Shown piece by piece: positions 7,550 through 13,057 of a stretch of 13,057 bases of DNA. A program made the translations under genes and the position numbers. The first letter of the stretch is position 1, and each line of letters opens with the position of its first letter. The notes beneath the pieces are model-generated. The model made no database searches. It was not told where the DNA came from and saw only the letters and a list, made by a program, of their open reading frames with translations. The stretch comes from CAZNRY01 sp964575675. Its GTDB lineage: Bacteria; Eisenbacteria; RBG-16-71-46; CAIMUX01; VGJL01. The stretch covers positions 1 to 13,057 of the forward strand of contig CAZNRY010000117.1 in NCBI GenBank assembly GCA_964575675.1, given 5' to 3'.

Positions 7550-7594
7550 GGGCGCCCGCCGGCAGCTTTGCAGCGCGGGGGCCGAGGAGGTCTG

Positions 7595-10500
7595 ATGCAC
7601 ACGCGTTCACGCTCCTGGCTCTTCCTGGTCGCCGCCCTCGCCATGGGGACGCAACTTGCCTCGGGAAGCGCGCCCGCCGAAAGGGCGCTTGGGTGGTCCT
7701 GGGACCAGGTCGGCCTCCGGATGACGGCCGCCGGCGAGACGGAATGCACCGTGCAAGGGGCGCTCCTCATGCCCTCCGAGCCCGGAGAACCGGCCCTGCC
7801 GGCCTTCCTCGTACGGATCCCGGCGCCGGAAGGGGCGCGGCCGTCCGACTTCGAGATCGTGGGGGAGACTTCCTCGACGCGGGACTTGCCGGCCCCGATG
7901 GCTTCCACCCTCAAGGACGCCCCGATCGAGACGGGCGGTCCCGTGCACGTCGAGCGGTTGGCTGCTGCGGACAAGGCGCCGGCCTGGCCCTCGAGCCGGG
8001 TCCGATTCCTCGGCATCAGCTTGGGTAGAGGGGTCGCCTACGCGCAGTTCGCCGTCTACCCCCTCGTCATCGAGGATGGTGTCCGGGTGCGTCTCCTGGA
8101 GTCGGGCACCCTGGTGGTGCGCTGGCAGGCCGATCCCGCCGTTCCGCTGCCCCTGAAGAGCCTGCGGGACGGTCTCCCGGAGAGCGAGCTGCGGGGCGTC
8201 CAATCTTCGACCGGCGCGGCCGGCAAGGTGCTGACGCCGACGCAACGGCCGGCCCTGACCGGGGATCCCGTCGACTACATTGTCTTGACCCGGAAGAACC
8301 TCACCTCGGCGATCCAGCCGTTTGTCGACTGGAAGAATCAGAGCGGAACGCCGACGGTGGTCCGGACGGTCGAATGGGTCGACTCGACCTACACCGGGGC
8401 GGTCGACGAACCGGCCCGGATCCGCGCCTTCTTGATCGAGGCGTACCGCTACTGGGGCACCAAGTGGCTCCTGATCGTGGGAGGACCGACCGAGGTCCCG
8501 ATGAGGGTCTGCCGGTCGTACTCCTGGGCATGCCCGACTGGTCTGGACATCATCACCGATCTCTACTACGGCGGCCTCGACGGCACCTGGAACAACGACG
8601 GCAACACGATCTTCGGGGAGGGGATCAAGGTCGAGTGCCCCACCCACCTCGTGGGCGACGGGGTCGATTTCGACCCCGAGCTTTTCGTCGGACGCGTCTC
8701 GGCCAACGGCCCCGAGCAGGTGGAGATCTTCGTCCAGAAGGCGCTGAAGTACGAGAAGAACCCCGACCTGGGAGGGTTTCTCGACAAGATCCTCCTGCTC
8801 GGCGAGGTCCTCTTCGACGTCGAGTGGACGCGCGCGCAGTTGAACCTCATTCCGCCCTGCGGGAAGTGCACCGGCTCATGCAACCCCTGCGTCCGCCTGG
8901 ACGGGGCCGAGGATTGCTTCAAGGTTGCCGAGATGCTTGACCTCGCAACCGATCTCGTGATGACGCCGATCGAGATGTACGAATGGTACGAGTACTGGCG
9001 GGAGGCGCCGTTCAACCGCACGGGCGCCATTCTGGAGAAGAAGGACGACGTCGTGGCCAGGATGAACGAGGGATGCGCAGTCCTGCACCACGTGGGGCAT
9101 GGAGACCGCGATCGGATGTCGGTCGGCACATCATCGGGGACCGACGGCGGGGGCCGCTTCCTGGTCGGCGACGCGCGCGCGATGACGAACGGCGACAAGC
9201 AGGGCATTCTCTACTCGATCAACTGCAGCTCTGCGGCCATCGATTACGATTGCCTGGCCGAGGCGATGCTCTTCTGCTCCACGGGAGGCGTGGTCGCCTA
9301 CATCGGGTCGACGAACCTCGACTTTCCGGCTGCGGCCACCGGGTTCCAGAACGCCACCTATGCGAAACTCCTCCTCGAGCCGAGGGAGATCCACCTCGGC
9401 GAGGCGTTCTACAGCTCGATCACCACTCAGACGGCCGCGTGGGGCGACCGGGAATGCTACCAGCGCTTCCTCGCCTTCAGCCTGATCCTGTTGGGGGATC
9501 CGCAGACAAGCGTCTGGCTCGGCACCCCGAAGCCGATGGTCGTGACCGCCCCGAACTCGTTCACGCTCGGCGACTCGACCCTGACCGTCAGCGTGACCAG
9601 CGAGGAGAGTCCCCTGAAGGACGCTCTGGTCTGCGCGTACAAGGCAGGCGATCTCTCGGCGACCGGAACGACCGGCACGGACGGACAGACAGTTTTGAAG
9701 TTCCGTCCGGCGACGACCGGATCGTTCGGGATCACGGTCACCCATCCAACCTCGATTCCCTTTGCCGAGACGGACGCCCGGAACGTCACTTCCGTCGGGT
9801 CCAGTTCGGCCGTCACGGTGACCGAGTTCACAGTGGACGATCGGGTTGCAGGGGGCGGGGCCCCGACCGAGGGGAACGACGACAAGAGGTTCGACGAAGG
9901 AGAGACGATCAAGTTGAATCTGAAGCTCCGCAACGGCGGAGTATCCCCGTCGGGTGCTATGACCCTTACCCTGTCCGTCGAGCCGAGCGAGATCGCTTCG
10001 TATGTCGAAATCCTCGACGGCAGCGAGTCTGTGGCCGCCCTTTCGGCCGGCGAGACGAGGTCCGTGACCGGGGCCTTCCGTTTGCACCTCCGGCCAGGGG
10101 CTGCCGATGGTCTCCATCAGAATGGCGACCGTCTTCCCTTGGAGGCGGTGATCCGGGTCGACGAGCCGCCCCGGGTGTCGACCTTCCGCGAGCCGCTGCC
10201 GATCTATCGCCCCCGATTCGACCTCTACCAGGGGGTTTTGACCGAGCTGGGGGGTGGTGACAGCGACAATCTCCCCGACAACGGTGAAACGATGCTCTGG
10301 CGCCCCGTCCTCTTCAACTACGGGAGCGGCACGGCGGCGAGCCTGGAGGGCGTTCTCACCGCGGAGGCCGGAGCGACGATCGTCCCTCTATACGGCGTCT
10401 TCCCCCTCGACGGCGCAACCCAGGGAACGAGCCTGACGACGACGGGTCTGACCTCCTTCCGCTTCGTCGTGACCGATGCGCAGGGGATCGCCCTGCGTTT

Positions 10501-12817
10501 CCAGGCTCGCTCGACCTTCGATCCCGACTTCGCCTTCCTCGATTCGGCGATCGAGTTCAACTTCCCGCCCTCGCCGGCCTTCCCGGCGGATCCTCCACCG
10601 GAGGCGACGAAGGATGCGGTCCTCTTGACGTGGACCGCCCCAACGGTTTCGGACATCCAGGGGTATCTGCTCGAGCGCGGCCTGGCGGAAGCAGGACCCT
10701 TTACGCTGATTCAGAACAGTTTGCTCAAGGAAATGACCTACTACCGCGACGTCGGGCTCGATGGCCTGACGCGCTACTACTACCGGGTCGCCGCGGTCGA
10801 TCGGTCGGGCAACCAGAGCGCCTACTCCGCGCCGGTGAGCGCGACGACGAACGCCGCCGTTCTGGCCGGCTGGCCGTTCATCGTGGCGGCCGACCCGAGC
10901 TCGGGCGCTCCGACGGTCGAGAATCTCGATGCGACGGGGGCCTACGAACTCTTCTTCACCGCCGACCGCGTCTACGGCCTGCGTAGCAACGGGACCGAGA
11001 TCATCGATGGCGACGGGATCTCATCGACGCCCGGCGTATGGTCCGGCCTCGGAGCCTTCTACTGGAGCAAGCCAGCCATCGCCGACATCGACGGGGACGG
11101 GCGTGTTGAGGTCGTCGCCACGTCGCGCTACAAGAGCCTAAGCGACGCGGTACGCGGCGCGATCTTCGTCTGGGACCGGGACGGGACGCTGCTCTGGCAG
11201 AAGACGGTCGGCGTCAGCAAGTTCCTCTTGGCCTCGCCCGTCCTGGCCGACATCGCGGGGGACACGAAACTCGAGGTCATCGCGCAGGAGCGTGGGGCTC
11301 TTTACGCATGGAACTACGATGGGACGCCGGTCATCACCGCGAACACCGACGGGAAGCTGACCTATCTCGGTGGCGGAAACGCCGGTGATCCACTGACCTG
11401 GCCGTATGACTACGGTTGCCCCGCCGTAGCGAACCTTGACGCCGAGGGGAAGGACGAGATCGTGGTCGCCCTCTCGACGAACGACGCCAACTCGCCGCAG
11501 CGTCTGATCGTTGTGGACGGCGATGGGTCGACCCTGGCCACGACGATCCTCGAGCAGGGACTCTCGGGGGATCGGGCGTCCTGCAACTCATCGCCGAGCA
11601 TTGCCGACGTGGACGGGGACGGGAAGTACGAGATCTTCGTCACGACCCGCCTCCACCTCTGGTGCTACCGGTACCAGGCCCAGCTTCCGCGGAGTCTCCA
11701 GCTGGTCTGGTCGCGTACCATCGACGAGCTTCCGACGAAATGGCTCGAGGCGACCCCCGCGATCGGCGACGTCGACGGGGATGCACAGGGCGTGATGGAC
11801 GTCGTGATCGCAACCGGGTTGAACCGGATCCTCGCGGTCAACGCGCGGACCGGCGCCACCCTCGCCGGATTCCCGAAGACGCTCTCCGGCGCAACGAAGA
11901 AGATCGGGTCCGCGATCCTGGCGAACCTCGACTCCGACGCGGCGGCCGAGATCATCATCGGCGACAGCGATGGGATCGTGCACGCGTTCAACGGAGATCC
12001 GGTCGGCGGCGATGTCGACGGCTTCCCCTACGTGCTGGGCGGGAGGATCCAGAATGGGCTCGCCGTTTGGGACGTCGATCGGGACGGCCATCCGAACCTG
12101 ATCCTGCAATCCGAGCAGCTTCCGCAGGTCACGGTGCTCGACATTCGGGACGTGGACTTCCCAGGCGACCTCTCGCAGGCGATGCTGCAGAACCCATGGC
12201 CTGTGTACCGCCACGACGCGCGCAACACAGGGCGGATGGATGCCAAGGTGATCACGCCGGTCACGATGGTCGAGGTCATGGCGAGCGCGGAGGCAGGAGC
12301 CGCCGTGCTGTATTGGACGACCCCCGTGCCGCCCGCCGCCTACCGGATCGAGAAGCGCAACGACATCGGGACCTGGGATGTCCGCGCAGAGGGCGAGTCC
12401 TCGCTCTTCGCATCCGGCGACGCCTATGTCTACCGGGACGCCGTGGAACCGGGGCGGCACACGTACCGTCTCTTCGGCTACGGTTCCGAGGGGGATCTGC
12501 TCTTCCAGAGCGCGCAGGTCGAGGTGACGGTCCTGCCGTACAGGTTGGGATTCGTCGGCGTGGCGCCGAACCCGTTCCGCGGGCAGACCGCGCTTCGTTT
12601 CGAGGCTCCCACGGGCACCGTCCGGCTCGAGATCGTCGACCTTGGAGGCCGCAGGGTGCGCACCCTGATTCAGGGGTCGATTCGCGGCGGCGTGACCGAC
12701 GCGCTGTGGGACGGGCGCGACGACTCGGGCCACGAGGTCGGCTCGGGAGTCTACATGGCTCGCCTGCAGGGGGCCGGAGGGACGACGAGGACCGAGAAGC
12801 TCGTGCTGTTGCGATAG
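7595..12817 (+). CDS. Secreted multidomain gingipain-family (C25) cysteine peptidase with FG-GAP propeller and FlgD-like C-terminus
   Basis: Exported, probably cell-surface or secreted cysteine endopeptidase. ATG at 7595 has GAGGAGG (7584-7590) four bases upstream and begins a signal peptide (basic start, hydrophobic 8-21, cleavage near 24). Residues 30-210 resemble a gingipain-type propeptide. The caspase-like C25 domain runs about 223-640: H502 in HHVGHGD and C544 in YSINCSSA are placed like the gingipain catalytic His and Cys, followed by STGGVVAYIGST and LGDPQTSVW. A CxxCx3CxxC cluster (C422, C425, C429, C432) precedes them. Then come an Ig-like module (646-735), a CARDB-like module (745-860), FnIII (994-1087), a propeller (about 1088-1550) with calcium-type repeats such as DIDGDGRVE (1164) and DVDGDGKYE (1338) closing in NPWPVYRHDARNTGR, a second FnIII-like module (1557-1645), and a FlgD-like Ig domain (1652-1740: PNPF, GRRVRTL, WDGRDDSG, GSGVYMARL). 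The last often caps exported proteins of Eisenbacteria and may aid sorting or anchoring. Transcribed alone. Cleavage specificity is unknown. Confidence 0.9.
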   Translation: MHTRSRSWLFLVAALAMGTQLASGSAPAERALGWSWDQVGLRMTAAGETECTVQGALLMPSEPGEPALPAFLVRIPAPEGARPSDFEIVGETSSTRDLPAPMASTLKDAPIETGGPVHVERLAAADKAPAWPSSRVRFLGISLGRGVAYAQFAVYPLVIEDGVRVRLLESGTLVVRWQADPAVPLPLKSLRDGLPESELRGVQSSTGAAGKVLTPTQRPALTGDPVDYIVLTRKNLTSAIQPFVDWKNQSGTPTVVRTVEWVDSTYTGAVDEPARIRAFLIEAYRYWGTKWLLIVGGPTEVPMRVCRSYSWACPTGLDIITDLYYGGLDGTWNNDGNTIFGEGIKVECPTHLVGDGVDFDPELFVGRVSANGPEQVEIFVQKALKYEKNPDLGGFLDKILLLGEVLFDVEWTRAQLNLIPPCGKCTGSCNPCVRLDGAEDCFKVAEMLDLATDLVMTPIEMYEWYEYWREAPFNRTGAILEKKDDVVARMNEGCAVLHHVGHGDRDRMSVGTSSGTDGGGRFLVGDARAMTNGDKQGILYSINCSSAAIDYDCLAEAMLFCSTGGVVAYIGSTNLDFPAAATGFQNATYAKLLLEPREIHLGEAFYSSITTQTAAWGDRECYQRFLAFSLILLGDPQTSVWLGTPKPMVVTAPNSFTLGDSTLTVSVTSEESPLKDALVCAYKAGDLSATGTTGTDGQTVLKFRPATTGSFGITVTHPTSIPFAETDARNVTSVGSSSAVTVTEFTVDDRVAGGGAPTEGNDDKRFDEGETIKLNLKLRNGGVSPSGAMTLTLSVEPSEIASYVEILDGSESVAALSAGETRSVTGAFRLHLRPGAADGLHQNGDRLPLEAVIRVDEPPRVSTFREPLPIYRPRFDLYQGVLTELGGGDSDNLPDNGETMLWRPVLFNYGSGTAASLEGVLTAEAGATIVPLYGVFPLDGATQGTSLTTTGLTSFRFVVTDAQGIALRFQARSTFDPDFAFLDSAIEFNFPPSPAFPADPPPEATKDAVLLTWTAPTVSDIQGYLLERGLAEAGPFTLIQNSLLKEMTYYRDVGLDGLTRYYYRVAAVDRSGNQSAYSAPVSATTNAAVLAGWPFIVAADPSSGAPTVENLDATGAYELFFTADRVYGLRSNGTEIIDGDGISSTPGVWSGLGAFYWSKPAIADIDGDGRVEVVATSRYKSLSDAVRGAIFVWDRDGTLLWQKTVGVSKFLLASPVLADIAGDTKLEVIAQERGALYAWNYDGTPVITANTDGKLTYLGGGNAGDPLTWPYDYGCPAVANLDAEGKDEIVVALSTNDANSPQRLIVVDGDGSTLATTILEQGLSGDRASCNSSPSIADVDGDGKYEIFVTTRLHLWCYRYQAQLPRSLQLVWSRTIDELPTKWLEATPAIGDVDGDAQGVMDVVIATGLNRILAVNARTGATLAGFPKTLSGATKKIGSAILANLDSDAAAEIIIGDSDGIVHAFNGDPVGGDVDGFPYVLGGRIQNGLAVWDVDRDGHPNLILQSEQLPQVTVLDIRDVDFPGDLSQAMLQNPWPVYRHDARNTGRMDAKVITPVTMVEVMASAEAGAAVLYWTTPVPPAAYRIEKRNDIGTWDVRAEGESSLFASGDAYVYRDAVEPGRHTYRLFGYGSEGDLLFQSAQVEVTVLPYRLGFVGVAPNPFRGQTALRFEAPTGTVRLEIVDLGGRRVRTLIQGSIRGGVTDALWDGRDDSGHEVGSGVYMARLQGAGGTTRTEKLVLLR

Positions 12818-12854
12818 GGCCGGGATCGGAGTCTGACGCAAGGCAGGGATCGGG

Positions 12855-12903
12855 CGCGGCGCGGCAGAGCGAATGCCGTGCCGCGTCGCGGGATCCCCCC
12901 GCG
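12855..12903 (+). terminator. Tandem hairpins after the peptidase gene, probable terminator
   Basis: Hairpin A: CGCGGCGCGGCA (12855-12866) pairs with TGCCGTGCCGCG (12874-12885), twelve pairs with one G-U, seven-base loop. Hairpin B follows directly: CGCGGG (12887-12892) with CCCGCG (12898-12903). Only a weak pyrimidine run (TCTCTTTA, 12910-12917) comes after. They sit 37 bases past the peptidase stop and before the tRNA promoter, the right place to end the long transcript. Confidence 0.5.
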
Positions 12904-12922
12904 GGACGGTCTCTTTAGGGGG

Positions 12923-12952
12923 TTGTCGATCTCGCGGCGGCTCGCATAGAAT
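12923..12952 (+). promoter_or_regulatory. Promoter of the tRNA-Gln gene
   Basis: TTGTCG (12923-12928) and TAGAAT (12947-12952) are 18 bases apart; the -10 matches five of six consensus bases. The start site would fall near 12959, about 19 bases before the mature tRNA. The G+C-rich spacer resembles the promoter in front of the C25 peptidase gene. Confidence 0.55.
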
Positions 12953-12977
12953 GCGGGCTCGGATGGAAGCGAGGTGC

Positions 12978-13051
12978 TGGGGAGTCGTCCAGCGGTAGGA
13001 CACATGACTCTGGATCATGGAACCGGGGTTCGAGTCCCTGCTCCCCAGCCA
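12978..13051 (+). tRNA. tRNA-Gln (anticodon CUG)
   Basis: A full cloverleaf can be drawn. Acceptor stem TGGGGAG (12978-12984) pairs with CTCCCCA (13041-13047); D stem GTCC/GGAC (12987-12990 with 12998-13001); anticodon stem CATGA/TCATG (13003-13007 with 13015-13019) around the loop CTCTGGA, giving anticodon CTG at 13010-13012, which reads CAG; T stem CGGGG/CCCTG (13024-13028 with 13036-13040, one G-U) around TTCGAGT. G13048 is the discriminator, as usual for glutamine, and CCA is encoded at 13049-13051. Only six bases follow before the window ends. Confidence 0.96.
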
Positions 13052-13057
13052 GTTACA

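Larger units (their letters stand above)
7238..7594. other. Divergent control region between HU and the C25 peptidase
   Basis: This 357-base stretch holds no gene. From left to right it has the HU Shine-Dalgarno, a weak HU promoter candidate, an 18-base perfect palindrome (7372-7389), a good rightward promoter (7402-7431) and a leader of about 157 bases with three stem-loops before the peptidase ATG. The peptidase frame is open back to 7439, but that extension is Gly/Pro-rich, overlaps the hairpins and precedes a clear signal peptide with its own ribosome site, so it is not counted as coding. Confidence 0.75.

Noticed and set aside
7439..7594. Upstream in-frame extension of the C25 peptidase
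   Set aside because: It would bury the signal peptide and the GAGGAGG ribosome site, and its codons lie in the leader hairpins.
7238..7600. Upstream in-frame extension of HU
   Set aside because: The family N-terminus and AAGGAGGG site fix the start at 7237; the extension has no similarity to HU.
11588..13018. Long minus-strand open frame opposite the end of the peptidase gene
   Set aside because: Arg/His/Pro-rich translation without domains, running across the tRNA; a by-product of G+C-rich codon use on the plus strand.

Overview
The window is high-GC bacterial DNA (roughly 65% G+C by eye), gene-dense, with strong Shine-Dalgarno sites. It combines a very large secreted gingipain-type (C25) protein ending in a FlgD-like Ig domain, an FG-GAP type propeller, menaquinone chemistry and a lipid-linked glycan cassette. 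This fits an uncultured FCB-group lineage, most like Candidatus Eisenbacteria. That assignment is inference from architecture only. A 10-base run of N at 2105-2114 marks an assembly gap, so this is probably a metagenome scaffold.

Layout: (1) 1-1859, a GT39-type membrane glycosyltransferase truncated by the left edge. (2) 1860-2265, a gene-free stretch with two diverged copies of a structured repeat 143 bp apart, flanking the N gap. (3) 2266-3045, a UbiE/MenG-family methyltransferase. (4) 3270-6852, a tight plus-strand operon of four genes: a dolichol-phosphate-mannose-synthase-like GT2, AcpS (holo-ACP synthase), a secreted protein of unknown family, and a GT4 glycosyltransferase that appears to start at CTG overlapping the previous stop. 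(5) 6886-6915, a strong hairpin terminator serving the minus-strand HU gene at 6956-7237. (6) 7238-7594, a divergent control region with an 18-bp perfect palindrome, a good sigma70-like promoter facing right, and a long leader with three stem-loops. (7) 7595-12817, a 1740-residue secreted C25-family cysteine peptidase with Ig/FnIII modules, a propeller and a FlgD-like C-terminus. (8) 12855-12903, tandem hairpins, then a well-formed tRNA-Gln(CUG) with its own promoter and encoded CCA at 12978-13051.

How the genes fit together: the GT2 probably makes a polyprenyl-phosphate sugar, the donor that GT39-type enzymes use on the outer face of the membrane, and the GT4 could extend a glycan on the inner face. 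These three suggest envelope glycan or protein glycosylation. The secreted unknown protein lies between AcpS and the GT4 and may belong to that pathway or simply ride in the operon. The C25 protein is a separate transcription unit whose leader suggests post-transcriptional control. I see no CRISPR array, integrase, transposase or phage gene. The best candidates for something undescribed are the structured repeat at the gap, the leader of the C25 gene, the cysteine cluster inserted in its peptidase domain, and the secreted protein at 4610-5656.
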